DNA of 64,000 bases from Ditylenchus dipsaci. Lineage: Eukaryota > Nematoda > Chromadorea > Rhabditida > Anguinidae. Positions 30,863 through 40,627 of the stretch are shown here, piece by piece. The position numbers and the translations under genes are program-made. Numbering within the stretch: the first letter of the stretch is position 1; every line of letters begins with the position of its first letter. The stretch is taken from the NCBI GenBank assembly GCA_004194705.1, contig SADC01001367.1:235002-299001 (forward strand), written 5' to 3'. The notes beneath the pieces are model-generated. The model was not told the DNA's origin. It made no database searches and was given only the letters and a program-made list of their open reading frames with translations.

Positions 30863-32300
30863 CAATATTTCGGCAACCTGGATGCGCGGCTGTTGAGAGA
30901 TTTGCATAGGCGGTGGAACCATTCCCTGTCCCGGCATCTGCATTTGTAGGGTTGTCGAGTCGAGTACTCGAAATCGAGTAATTTCGAGTATTATTCGAAA
31001 TTTTTCGAGTTTCGAGTATCGAGTCGAGTCGAGTACTCGAAAATTTCGAGTTTCGAATATCGAGTCGAGTCGAGTACTCGAAAATTTCGAGTTTTGATAA
31101 GATTTCGAGTCGAGTACTCGAAAATTTCGAGTACTCGACAACCCTATGCATTTGCATCGGAGGCATTTGAAGACCACCATGCACTCCTGGCATACTTTGC
31201 ATCCCTGCTGCATAGCCTGCATACCTGGCATCCCCTGTTGCATCACTTGCATTTGAGGAGGTGGCATCCCACCAAGTCCACCAATTCCCATCATCGGAGG
31301 CGTCGGAGGAGCCATAGGCATTGGTCTTAAATCAGCGATTATTTAAAAAATGTGAAAATAACGTTTCTACCTCAATCCAGGAATATCAGAAAAGACTTGA
31401 TGAGGTCGATCATTCGGGAAGAGAGGATTCTGAGCAGCCAACAGTCTTTCTGCAGCGGTTCCGTGTCTTTCGCCTTGGTATCCTTCTTGAAAGCATAAGA
31501 ACAGTTGATAGGTCGATTACAAAGACACTGTCCATCATAGCTAGAAAGATATGTAAAGATGCAGAACAAATAGAAATTCAACCTTCCAACGCCAAATCTG
31601 AAGCCTCAAACGATGCAAAGTTTATGAACGCAAAACCCTTGCTGTTGCCAGTATCCGTGTCACGCAAATTTTCGGCACCTAAGAACGAAATACTGAAATG
31701 GTGATAAAACATCAAGCATGGTGCACATAGGTCGTGGCTAGCCGTCGCTATTTCACCCAAGTGTTTATGCTTGGATGTGTAAAACTTTAGGCTTTTTGGA
31801 CATACCGTATATGCTCTAATAACCCCCCCCCCCTCTAATAATCCTCCTCCCCTTCGGTTTTTTTGACTAGGTTTTCAGAGTTATAACCATTTTTGATTTA
31901 CAGTTTCAAGATTTTTCAGGGACTGAAAAATAATCGCCCGGATGATTAATAAAGCATAAACGGTAGATTTTTATAATTGTTTACCAACAACCCCCCCCCC
32001 CCAACTTTGGAAAAGTGACCCAAAAACGTCCTAAGCTTCTTCTTACCGCTTGATGCGATGCAAGAAACGTTTCTAAGCAGGATAAGTACCGATAAGGGAT
32101 AAGTACCCGAACTTGTACAAGTCTACATAGTAGCCAGCTAGTCCCGACCATCATGCGTCAAACTGTAGCTACCTGGAGAATGACACCAAGGCAGAAAAAG
32201 TATCGAAAAGCAGCTTTTCATCCACTTCAGCGTCCAAATTTCCAACGAATACATTTGCGCCTACATTCACGTTCTTTCCCATTTTACGCATTTCAGCAAA
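30769..32300 (-). CDS. SF3B4: SF3B4 splicing factor (SAP49), 3' half
   Basis: SF3B4 is the two-RRM subunit of the SF3b part of U2 snRNP. Exons: 32300-32173 ([20 protein letters not shown], start of RRM2), 31678-31583 ([23 protein letters not shown]1), 31540-31371 ([18 protein letters not shown], then [20 protein letters not shown] one frame away) and 31325 onward (proline/methionine/glutamine-rich tail, [17 protein letters not shown]). All are diagnostic for SF3B4. RRM1 and the start should lie above 32300 but were not found; that side is occupied by transposons. At least five one-base losses break the frame (near 32180, 31670, 31530, 31475, 31200). A 200-bp MITE interrupts the tail exon. The tail frame continues without stop into the NADAR coding region. 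Confidence 0.85.
30947..31146. mobile_element. hAT MITE inside SF3B4 tail exon
   Basis: Ends TAGGGTTGTCGAGTCGAG and CGAGTACTCGACAACCCTA are inverted, and TGCATTTG is duplicated exactly on both sides (30939-30946, 31147-31154). The body is only the word CGAGTACTCGAAAATTT repeated. It shares the terminal TAGGGTTGTCGA with the larger hAT at 19664-21541. It adds 208 bases to the exon, shifting the frame unless spliced out; on the minus strand a donor-like AGG-GTTGTC and an acceptor-like TGCAG lie at its edges. Confidence 0.9.
31805..31963. mobile_element. TA-flanked CCGTATATGCTCTAATAA MITE
   Basis: CCGTATATGCTCTAATAA at the left and its diverged complement TTAATAAAGCATAAACGG at the right, flanked by TA. 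It lies within an SF3B4 intron. Long C runs are present inside. Same family as 37508-37756, 40790-41029, 42973-43216 and 55248-55488. Confidence 0.6.
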
Positions 32301-32309
32301 CTAAAAAAA

Positions 32310-33690
32310 CGATTACTACTCATTTGCGCAAAACTCATTTGCGCAAAACTCATTTGCGCAATTTTTTAAAGTTACAGGTTCGAATCCCGGTGGTAGCAGA
32401 AATTATTTTTTCTTCACTGGAATAACTTTGAAGGTATCATATCCTATTCAGAATCGTGTCCTGAACACGATTTGAAATAGAAACCCCAGTCCTGGAGTAG
32501 TCCTGTAAGGCCACGTATCCAATTAGTGTTTCTCCTCTCACTCCCACTATGCCTTTCACTCTCACTCTCAGTGTTGTACCCAATAGGAAAAATTTGCCTC
32601 TCAGTCTTTTATTCAGTTTCAGTGTATTCAATGACTTTTTGGACTCTCACTTTCAGTAAAATTTTGCTGTAATTTTAATTTTTTAGTCTTAACCGACCAA
32701 ACCAAGTGGTCGTCCACTTGTAGCAAAAACCTGGAGCAAAAACTTTTTTTACTTTTTCGGGCCTTAAAACTTGTTTTCTGGACTAATTCAGGCATGCTGA
32801 AAATGGTTTGATAGTGGTAAAATACCGTTTTGTAGGGTATTTCTTGAGTTTTGGTAAAACCCAGTTTGGGTAAAATCAATTATTGCCGAATACTCAACAA
32901 ATACTCGACGAAACGGCATTTCACCACTATCAAACCATCTTCAGCATGCCTGAATTAGTCCAAAAAACAAGTTTTGGAACATGAAAAACGTAAAAAAAAT
33001 TTCCATCCGAGTGGACGACCACTTGGTTAAGTTGGTATGGATTATCCGGTGGAACTGAAATTGGACCATAGAAAAAACATCCGGGCTATACAACATCCCG
33101 CAAAAACATTCGAAAAACATCCTCACTACTTGGGAGTTTTACCTGAGTTCTTCAACTGGGTACGACCACCTGGGTACAACAAAACCAAGTGGTCGTCCAC
33201 TTGGATTAAAAAAAAATTTACGTTTTTCATGTTCCAAAACCTTTTTTTCTGAATTGATTTAGGCATGCAAAGTTTGTTTGTCCACTCACAATAATCCACA
33301 AAGGTTTAAGGTCGACCACCTTGGAGTGGGTAACTACCCACGGTATTGATATTCCAGTTGGTTAAACAGCATTTTGGTCTTAACAAACCGTGTTCAGGTT
33401 ACAATTTTGGATAGGGTACATTGATTTTTCAATACTTTCAGTGTAATCCAAAATATCGGATTCTGGAGCTGAATGCCTATTCAAAAGAAGTACCAGGTTG
33501 ACCTCCTATCCATCCTGAGGTTTACAGGTCTTATAAAAACTAGTTTATGGTTGTTATTCAAGAAAAAATAATTTCTGCTACCACCGGGATTCGAACCTGT
33601 AACTTTGAAAATTTGCGCAAATGAGTTTTGCGCAAATGAGTTTTGCGCAAATGAGTTTTGCGCAAATGAGTAGTAACGAAAAAACGAAAT
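32310..33690. mobile_element. TTTTGCGCAAATGAG-word element with B boxes
   Basis: Left array of ACTCATTTGCGCAAA (32320-32362) and right array TTTGCGCAAATGAGT (33612-33675) are inverted. Just inside each lies GGTTCGAATCCCGGTGGTAG or its complement (32379, 33573-33595), the B-box-like motif. The interior (32670-33560) contains copies of the CTGAAGATGGTTTGATAG repeat, ACCACTTGG words and other fragments. It sits where SF3B4 upstream exons would be expected. Confidence 0.6.
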
Positions 33691-33747
33691 ACATTGCGTT
33701 ACAGACGGAAAAACAAGGCTTTAAATATCGGATAAATGGACCATAAT

Positions 33748-33899
33748 GGGCAGGAGTAGTGTGCGCTAAATCACTTTGCGACAATTTAATTTGGGCCAAA
33801 ATTATTTGCTATATTCGGCAGATATTTACCAAACATAACGAATAATTTTGGCCCAAATTGAATTGTCGCATAGTGATTTGGCGCACACTACTCCTGCCC
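33748..33899. mobile_element. Short palindromic element, GGGCAGGAGTAGTGTGCGC ends
   Basis: GGGCAGGAGTAGTGTGCGC and GCGCACACTACTCCTGCCC are perfect inverted ends over 152 bases. Flanks ACCATAAT and ACCGTAAT match at 7 of 8 bases. The end start GGGCAG is shared with the MULE-like elements at 52819 and 60958. Confidence 0.7.
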
Positions 33900-34380
33900 A
33901 CCGTAATTGACATCCAAACGGACGAAAGAAATTACAACAAGTCAAACATTTCAAATTGGGCCCATTTCAAATCGGGCCAGTGCAAGAGAGCAAGAGTATC
34001 CAAAGCGAAGCGCCACCGCAGCTGTGGTACGCAGCAGGTCGCTAGCGTGCTCCTAGCGCTCCACACCTGGTACCCACTTGTGGTTCGGGTGTATAATTGT
34101 AGTTCGGGTCCCCTGGTGGTACGAGTTCCACTGGTGGTTCGATTTCTTCGGCATTTCGACTTCTGAACTGAAAAAAATAAACAAATAATCAAAATAAATG
34201 TCGATAATATTTCCAAACAATAAGCCGCCTTTCGTAATGGGCAGATTAAATGAGGATGACATTTTTTTCTTACCGCAAAACACTTGAAAATTACCGCAAA
34301 TCATTTTTGGCTCAAATTGTTTTAGGCTGTAACTAATTTCACCCGTCAATTACTGATTTACCCTAAATCAGTGCTTAGGG
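33900..34380. other. No gene recognised
   Basis: Contains a GTGGTTCG/GTGGTACG word run at 34078-34145 and AT-rich sequence; the open frames across it have no motif. Confidence 0.35.
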
Positions 34381-34384
34381 TGGT

Positions 34385-34545
34385 TTAAGATGGTTGAGAA
34401 TGGTTCAGGGTGGAATTCTGAGCGATTGAGCCCATCGGACCCGAAATCTGATCCGCTCAATCGAATTTTTTGCGAAAAGTTCACTCCCCTTTAGTAAACC
34501 CCCAAAAAACCAATTTCAGGGGCTTCTGGCCACTCTGGGCTAGAT
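34385..34545. repeat. Half copy of GATTGAGCCCATC palindrome
   Basis: TTCTGAGCGATTGAGCCCATC through CACTCCCCTTTAGTAAACCC (two motifs, 34415-34435 and 34482-34501) matches the right arm of the palindrome at 25805-26110. Confidence 0.5.
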
Positions 34546-34609
34546 TTTGCGCGATCCAAGTCATTTTTAACTATAAAATTCGGATTCCCGCAAAATTTAC
34601 TGCAGTATT

Positions 34610-34765
34610 TCACCGAAAATTTAAATTTGACGGGGTAAATCAATATTTTGACGGGGTAAATCAGTAATTTGACGGGGTAAATCAGTATTTTGATCAAAAT
34701 TCAAATTTGACGGGTAAAATAATAATTGGACGGGGTAAATCAGTAATTTGACGGGGTAAAACAAT
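34610..34765. repeat. Tandem TTTGACGGGGTAAATCAGTA array
   Basis: Five to six copies of a unit of about 20 bases (TTTGACGGGGTAAATCAGTA) with small deletions. No partner arm found nearby, although TTTACCCTAAATCAG words appear at 34359-34373. Confidence 0.7.
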
Positions 34766-34769
34766 TTGA

Positions 34770-35400
34770 GCCATTGTTTTACCCATGGTGGGGAAAACCG
34801 ATAAAATGAGAAAAGACCGATAAAAAATCTGTGGCGTTTCGTTTTGACTAGACCGATAAACGGTAAAACTTCGACTCGCTACAATTGTGACTCGCTACAC
34901 ATTAACTATTTGTCCATTTCACCCAAAAACATGTACTACATGTTCCCCTCCCTTGCAATGTGGAGTGTGCTGGTCTTGGCCGCGAAGCGGCAATAATTGG
35001 TCTGGTACAACAATCTCTACCACATAACAATAGAAAATTCGACACTACTCGGTAATAAACCCCCCCCCCAAAAAGCTACTCGGGAATAACCACCCCCCCC
35101 CCCCCCAAATCGGACCTACTCGGTTATAAAATGGCAAGTATACATGCTGCTGTGACTAAAAGGAAAAACAAGGCACTTTTCAGCCAAAAACAAGGCACTT
35201 TTCATCCAGAACAAGGCAGATATAAGATTTATCTGGCCTATAAACATTAGAAGTAGTGGTAGTTTTCATTAAAAACCATTTTCAGGATGAGGTCAGCAAT
35301 GTATTGGTTTTTGAAAGAGTACATGTTCTTATCTGTAATATTTGAATTAAAATTATATTAAAATTATATTCAGTCACCATTATCAAGCACTTGCGATCTT
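34770..35400. other. No gene seen
   Basis: Low-complexity and AT-rich sequence including runs of C (35060-35106) and a doubled AAGGCACTTTTCA word. Confidence 0.35.
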
Positions 35401-35407
35401 TCCACTA

Positions 35408-35583
35408 TGCAATATCTGGGTGGTGTTCGTATGTAAACTGTGGCAGCGAAATAATTTGAATTTCCAGCTTCTCTTTGGTTTTATCATTGAGAATGGGTGT
35501 GAAATCAGTATTTTCTTTGGAATAGTCAAGTATCACAGTATAAGGACATCTGATGGAAGCACCTATGAACTTCTGCAAAATAA
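35408..35583 (-). CDS. Possible coding exon, unrecognised
   Basis: On the minus strand an acceptor TTATTTTGCAG is followed by about 54 open codons of normal amino-acid composition (FIGASIRCPYTVILDYSKEN ... LEIQIISLPQFTYEH). No low complexity. No family recognised. A Tc1/pogo-like MITE starts immediately upstream, so the preceding exon may have been separated by it. Confidence 0.3.
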
Positions 35584-35586
35584 CTA

Positions 35587-35688
35587 CAGTCGACTCTCCC
35601 AATAACGAACCCCCTGAATAACGAACTCTCTCAATAACGAACACCTAGAGCCGGTTCTCAGGGGGTTCGTTATTGAAAGAATCGACTG
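35587..35688. mobile_element. Tc1/pogo-like MITE (CAGTCGACTCTCCCAATAACG)
   Basis: Starts CAGTCGACTCTCCCAATAA and ends TTATTGAAAGAATCGACTG, flanked by TA (35585-35586, 35689-35690). The interior repeats AATAACGAAC. 102 bp. Confidence 0.75.
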
Positions 35689-36112
35689 TATAAACTTTTA
35701 TATGGCTCACAAGAGCATCGTTTGAACTATTTCTTGCAAACCTGCCATATTTTTAGTACCTCTTAGATTTTCGTTAGCATTTTTCCATGTTTTCGGGAGT
35801 TGCGTAAAAACCGCCGATTTAAAAGCGCCGCGGCAAAAAGCGCCGTTGCAAAAAGCGCCGTTCTAAAAGCGCCGCGGTAAAGAGCGCCGTTCTAAAAGCG
35901 CCATGGTAAAAAGCGCCGTTCTGAAAGCACCGCGAAAAAAGCGTCATGAGAAAGGCTCTAGGTAAATTGTTTGGGCTTTCGCATTCGGGCACTGGCAAGG
36001 TGAGCCCAAAACCTTATATAAAGGTCCTACCCTATTTTGGTAATTGGAGCTGGGCAAAAAGAATCTCTATATGCATTTTATGATTAAGAGTCTTGCTCGG
36101 AACAGTGATGTT

Positions 36113-36885
36113 TTTGTGTACTGAGACACTTTTTGTGTTAAATTACTCATACCTCGACACCTATTTATCAAAATTCATGGATAATAGCTTATTTTGAAAA
36201 AGAAATATAGTTCTTCAAAATGAATTGATAAAATTTACGAAAACATAAAAATTTGGTTTTTTCTAAGCTAAATAACGCCAATAAAAATTCAGTAATCAAA
36301 TGAAATGATTTTTTTTGAGTATGACAAACTGAACATAAATATCTACAAAAGTGTCAGTTTTGAACCAATTTAAAAAAGCTTCATATTTTTTGGTAGCTGA
36401 ATAGTTCTGCTATAATCTGAAATAAAAAAGTTTTCAAAAATTCACAAAAATTATGAAGTTGTGGGCTTGTACACAAATGAGTAATCAAATGAAAATTCTA
36501 TTGATTTTCATTTGTGTAGAAGCATATAACTTTAAAATTTTCATGAATTTTTGAAAACTGTTTTACTTCAGATTATAGCAGAACTATTTAGCTACCAAAA
36601 AATATGAAGCTTTTTTTAATTGGTTCAAAACTGACACTTTTGTAGATATTTTTGTCCAGTTTGTCATACTCAAAAAAAATCATTTCATTGATTACTGAAT
36701 TTTTATTGGCGTGATTTAGCTTAGAAAAAAGCGAATTTTTATGTTTTCGTAAATTTTATCAATTCATTTTGAAGAACTATATTTCTTTTTCAAAATAAGC
36801 TATTATACATAAATTTCGGATAAATAGGTGTCGAGGTATGAGTAATTTAACACAAAAAGTGGCTCAGTACACAAAAACATCACTG
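36113..36885. mobile_element. Long palindromic hAT-like MITE
   Basis: CAGTGATGTTTTTGTGTACT on the left pairs with AGTACACAAAAACATCACT on the right, and pairing continues for about 370 bases per arm to a core near 36480-36510. The flanks GCTCGGAA (before and after) look like an 8-bp duplication, with one-base ambiguity at the ends. No coding. Confidence 0.7.
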
Positions 36886-36889
36886 CTCG

Positions 36890-37080
36890 GAATCATGTCT
36901 AAGGTAAGTGTGTGCGCGCATCTCTAACTCTCAAGCCCCTGCGCCCCCGAAGGGGCGCAGGGTGCTTGGTTGCTTGGGGTTGAGATGCGCACACCCACAT
37001 ACCTTAGACGCAAATCACTCGAAAGTGACTCTGGATGCATGAAAAAGCATGCATACCAGAGTTTATTTATGCGGTAGGCC
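36890..37080. repeat. GCGCATCTC hairpin module copy
   Basis: GTCTAAGGTAAGTGTGTGCG, GCGCATCTC, hairpin around CCCCCGAAGGGGCGC, GAGATGCGCACACCC, ACCTTAGACGC, followed by AAAGTGACTCTGGATGCATG and TTTATGCGGTAGGCCCC. The full right flank of the module is present. Confidence 0.65.
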
Positions 37081-37507
37081 CCAGATAGCAAAACTATGTT
37101 CAAATCCCATCTTTCTTGTTGTATTCAAAGATATTCTTGTAAGAAACTCAAAAGTTATTGGCGAATTTACCTGTCGGCAAAAAATGAAATAAATAATTGG
37201 CACTTTTTCCATGCCTTTTTCCCCGGCTTCTTTTGCGCGGCGCTTTTTGATCGGCGCTTTTTCTCCGCGGCGCTTTTTTCCCGGCTCTTTTTGCGCGGCG
37301 CTGTTTTCCGCGGCTCGTTTTGCGCGGCGCTTTTTACTGGACACCGTTTTGGATGAAACATGCCTACAGCACCTTTCGATTGAACCACAAAAAAAATTCG
37401 GACGCCTTGGTCCTTTGAACTTATTTTCGTAAAATTTCGAATCGTAAAAAATCAGCTTGAGGGACCAAGGCATCTTAAAAATAACAGTTTTTAGTTGAAG
37501 GGGCATA

Positions 37508-37756
37508 CCGTATTTCCTCTAATAGCTCACCCTGCTCTAATAACTCACCCCCCTCAACTTTGAGGGCCTATATCTCAGCTCGGAACAAATATTTTGCAAA
37601 GCTGTTTATTGCGTTTTCTTAATTCCCACGAGCTCTATCGATTCTGGTTTTTAAATTTAATATTTTCACCCAAAATCTCAAGATCGACCTCAAATTTTTC
37701 CGATTTTCAGCGATCCAAAAATAACTCACCCGGGTGAGTTATTAGAGGAAATACGG
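37508..37756. mobile_element. TA-flanked CCGTATTTCCTCTAATAG MITE
   Basis: CCGTATTTCCTCTAATAGCT and its complement near AGTTATTAGAGGAAATACGG (37738-37756) bound 249 bases flanked by TA. TAGCTCACC / GGTGAGTTA follow the ends inward. Confidence 0.75.
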
Positions 37757-37867
37757 TACCTGTCGCCGATGGGAATATTTCAAAAGGCGGTTGCCAGGTC
37801 AATTCAGAAAAGAATTATTTGGAAACACATTTTCGTTGATACCCTGTGGGGATTAAGTTATCAAGTA

Positions 37868-38052
37868 CAGTCGACGCTCGATATAACGTCCCTCAAGGGA
37901 CTGGCCAAAATGGGACGTTATAACGAGCGGACGTTATATCGAGCGTCGTTTTATCGAGAATACACTATAGTCTGGCCAAAATAAGACTTTTTTTCGGGAT
38001 GTTATATCGAGCAAAACGTTATATTGAACGTCGTTATATCGATTGTCCACTG
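37868..38052. mobile_element. Tc1/pogo-like MITE (CAGTCGACGCTCGATATAAC)
   Basis: Starts CAGTCGACGCTCGATATAAC and ends with a diverged complement (TTATATCGATTGTCCACTG), flanked by TA (37866-37867, 38053-38054). The interior repeats ACGTTATATCGAGC. Confidence 0.7.
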
Positions 38053-38054
38053 TA

Positions 38055-38155
38055 CAGTCAAACCTCGGTTATCCGGGACTCCGGCTATCCGGCACTCTAG
38101 TTATCCGGCGCCCTCGGATATCCGGCACCCTGAGCTTGATTTGGCTGCCGGCAAA
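38055..38155. mobile_element. Solo end of CAGTCAAACCTCGGTTATCC element
   Basis: CAGTCAAACCTCGGTTATCC starts directly after the TA that closes the previous element, followed by the words TTATCCGG and GGATATCCGGCACCC. The right end is not seen, so it is truncated. Confidence 0.6.
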
Positions 38156-38384
38156 GGAATGAAGAAAAACTTACCGTATTCTCTCTAATAAAACCACACC
38201 CCTATTTAACATCGTGTTTTGGCATTGTGTTTTTGACCCGCTTTTTAAAAACTTCTCTCATGCAAGTCACCCTTCATTTTGTAGCTCATCTCACTGGCTA
38301 CAAAATGGGTGGTAATTCTATAGTGTTACCAAAAGTTTAAACAAGTTCAATTTTATACGTATTTGTGCTTAAAAAAGCTAAGAT

Positions 38385-38665
38385 GTTGAATTAGGGTTTT
38401 GGAAAGATGTCTTGCATGTCTTTGTAAGGATTGGGAGAAAATTTGGTTTAAACCCAGACGTCCACCAAAAATCCAGGCTAAAATCTACCATCTCCAATCT
38501 GGAGGGCAAGAAAAAATTCTAAGAAAGTTCAATTATAGTTGTTTGCGTTTAAAAGCAAGCTTATATGGTGTACTTGAGGGTTCCGGAAAAAAATCTTACA
38601 TAAGTTTGCGAAAAATGGCAGAAAGTAGGGAACTACTTCGGAATAGGCTCCCCAAATTTGAACTT
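38385..38665. repeat. Dispersed repeat with CAAAAATCCAGGCTAAAATC
   Basis: Contains TCCACCAAAAATCCAGGCTA, GGAGGGCAAGAAAAAATTCT and GAGGGTTCCGGAAAAAA. Similar blocks lie at 41975-42175 (same orientation) and 44380-44830 (opposite orientation, several diverged copies). Confidence 0.55.
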
Positions 38666-38924
38666 ATTTGAGACTGCGGAGATTAAGAGTCTTAAAGGGG
38701 GGGGGGGGGGACTTTTGCGGCTACCTTTTGACATCGACTATTTTAACCGGCATTGGGGCGTTTCGTAACTTAGTAATTTTCGGTAAAATTACCGAAAAGT
38801 TACGAAACGCCTTATCATAACGCCAAGGATTTAAAATTCGAAATTCATTCTTAGTTTTTATGCGGTCGGGTGTATTTTTTTCTTTTTCGCTCTCTCTCAA
38901 GTTGAGAGTCTCAACTCATAGTGG

Positions 38925-39062
38925 GAGACTTTATACTTAGTTTCCCAATCATTGCTCAGCAACATACTATGTCATACTTTTCGGTCTTTGAAGATGACAT
39001 AGTATGACATAGTATGTTGCTGAGCAATAATTGAGAAACTAAGTACAAAGTCTCCCAGTGTC
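38925..39062. repeat. Palindrome with ACATAGTATGTTGCTGAGCA arm
   Basis: GGGAGACTTTATACTTAGTT on the left and AACTAAGTACAAAGTCTCCC on the right; the inner arms TGCTCAGCAACATACTATGT and ACATAGTATGTTGCTGAGCA pair perfectly. Confidence 0.7.
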
Positions 39063-39139
39063 TTTTTACGTTTCACCGGCCGGTCTAATTTGGCGAATTT
39101 GCGGTGATTTCTGTAAATCCATCTGTGTTTAAGATTTAC

Positions 39140-39560
39140 GGTATGTTAATGTACTCTTTTTAGATAAACGATGTCTTCATCATTAGCAGAAGGCCAGAAA
39201 AACATTTTTAATAGGGTTAAGGGCTGTATTGGGAGGGGAAGGGACAAAACAGTGGCCACTTCTATAGAGCCTTTGAGTACCAAAGAGTATTAATTCTCTA
39301 AGCGTTGAAGGCCCTTGCAAACCTAGGAACTTGTGGTACAGGCAAAAGTATAAATACTTTCAGAACATCAGGCCGATCAGCCAGATGGATCCCGAGGGCT
39401 GTCGTTTGATTATTGGATGGCTGAGCCTCTGGCTCGTAGCCACAGGCCAGGAAGGGGAGATTCTTTTCGGCCGAATAATCAAAGATGTTGAACATCGTTT
39501 TGAATACAGGGGCCTACCGCATAAATAACTCTGGTATGCATGTTTTTTTATGCATCCAGA
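39140..39560. repeat. Repeat with GGCTGAGCCTCTGGCTCG block
   Basis: ATGGCTGAGCCTCTGGCTCG, CTTTTCGGCCGAATAATCAAA and GGGGCCTACCGCATAAATAA (as separate blocks from 39415 to 39530) recur at 48590-48740, each time leading into ATGCATCCAGAGTCACTTTC and a GCGCATCTC module. The 65-117 codon frames here are therefore probably repeat, not gene. Confidence 0.5.
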
Positions 39561-39569
39561 GTCACTTTC

Positions 39570-39730
39570 TAGTGATTTGTGTCTAAGGTATGTGGGTGCG
39601 CGCATCTCAACTCTAAGCCCCCAAGCCCCAAACCCCAACCCCCAAACCCCCAAACCCCCAAGCCCCAAGCCCCGAAGCGGGTGCAGGGGCTTGAAAGTTA
39701 GAGATGCACGCACGCACTTACCTTAGACAT
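39570..39730. repeat. GCGCATCTC module with expanded CCCCAAA run
   Basis: GTCTAAGGTATGTGGGTGCG and GCGCATCTC lead into a run of CCCCAAACCCCCAA words in place of the usual hairpin left arm, then AAGCGGGTGCAGGGGCTTG, AGAGATGCACGC and ACTTACCTTAGAC. Confidence 0.6.
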
Positions 39731-40194
39731 GATTTTGAGAAGTTAACTTGATCATAAAATGCATATAGAGTCTATTTTTGCCACGGCCCGAGTTGAAAAA
39801 CATGGTAAAGCAGCTAAAAAAAGTGGCCCCTGTATTATTCCCCTCCCTCCCATTACAGCCCTTGACCCCTTTTAAAATTACTTTTCTGGTCCTTTTATAG
39901 CAAATTATGGCTCAATTGCAGTTTAGGCATCCAATAAACACTTTAGGCATCCATAAAAAATTCGACTTTTTTAGAAGTAGTCGAAAACCATTTTAAACAA
40001 TTATTTCGCTATAAAAAAAACTAAAAAAGCAATTTCTATAGAACTTTGGGCTGTAATGGGGTGGGAAGAAAATAATAAAAAGCCAATTATTTGAACCACT
40101 CTCTACCTAGTTTTTGGCTGTTTTACCATGTTTTTCAACTCGGGCCGTGGCAAAAATAGACTTTATATGCATTATATGATCAAGAGAACTTCTC

Positions 40195-40400
40195 GGAATC
40201 ATGTCTAAGGTAAGTGAGTGCGCGCATCTCTAACTCTCAAGTTCCCTGCGCCCTCTTTGGGGCGCAGGGGCTTAGAGTTGAGATGCGCACACCCACATAC
40301 CTTAGACACAAATCACTCGAAAGTGACTCTGGATGCATGAAAAAGCATGCATACCAGTGTTTATTTATGCGGTAGGCCCCGGTATTCAAAACTATGTTCA
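40195..40400. repeat. GCGCATCTC hairpin module copy
   Basis: Preceded by TGATCAAGAGAACTTCTCGG, then GTCTAAGGTAAGTGAGTGCG, GCGCATCTC, hairpin, GAGATGCGCACACCC, ACCTTAGACAC, and TTTATGCGGTAGGCCCC to the right. Complete copy. Confidence 0.65.
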
Positions 40401-40432
40401 ACATCTCTATTTTTTGCTGGCTGGCCTCTTAT

Positions 40433-40627
40433 TTAAAGGACCATGCTCTTTGCGCGACATGCGAAAAATTGAATTGGCGGAGGACACTTCACTTTCGTCT
40501 CAAACTTCACTCTTTGTAGTCGTTCGCCGTAACAGCAAAGAGTACAGTGCGAGACGAAAGAGAAGTGTCCCCGCCGATTTAAATTTTGCGCATGTCGCTG
40601 CGCGCAAAGAGCATGGTCCTTTAAGTG
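40433..40627. repeat. Palindromic MITE, TAAAGGACCATGCTCTTTGC ends
   Basis: TAAAGGACCATGCTCTTTGC pairs with GCAAAGAGCATGGTCCTTTA; inner arms include ACTTCACTTTCGTCTC and GAGACGAAAGAGAAGT. The open frame over it is an artefact. Confidence 0.7.

Larger units (their letters stand above)
35815..37345. mobile_element. AAAAGCGCCG-word inverted-repeat element
   Basis: Left array of AAAAAGCGCCGTTC/GCGG words (35825-35945) and right array of GCGGCGCTTTTT words (37235-37335) are inverted. A hAT-like palindrome and a GCGCATCTC module have inserted between them. Ends are not exactly definable. Confidence 0.5.

Noticed and set aside
33858..34166. 102-codon plus-strand frame as a gene
   Set aside because: The start lies in a palindromic element and the end in a GTGGTTCG word run; no motif in between.
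37096..37432. Frames with repeated SAAQKE or FCAALF patterns
   Set aside because: They arise from the AAAAGCGCCG word array; no codon-level conservation or motif.
39298..39713. Possible gene with frames of 65 to 117 codons
   Set aside because: The same sequence blocks recur at 48588-48740 next to the same hairpin module, so it is a dispersed repeat.
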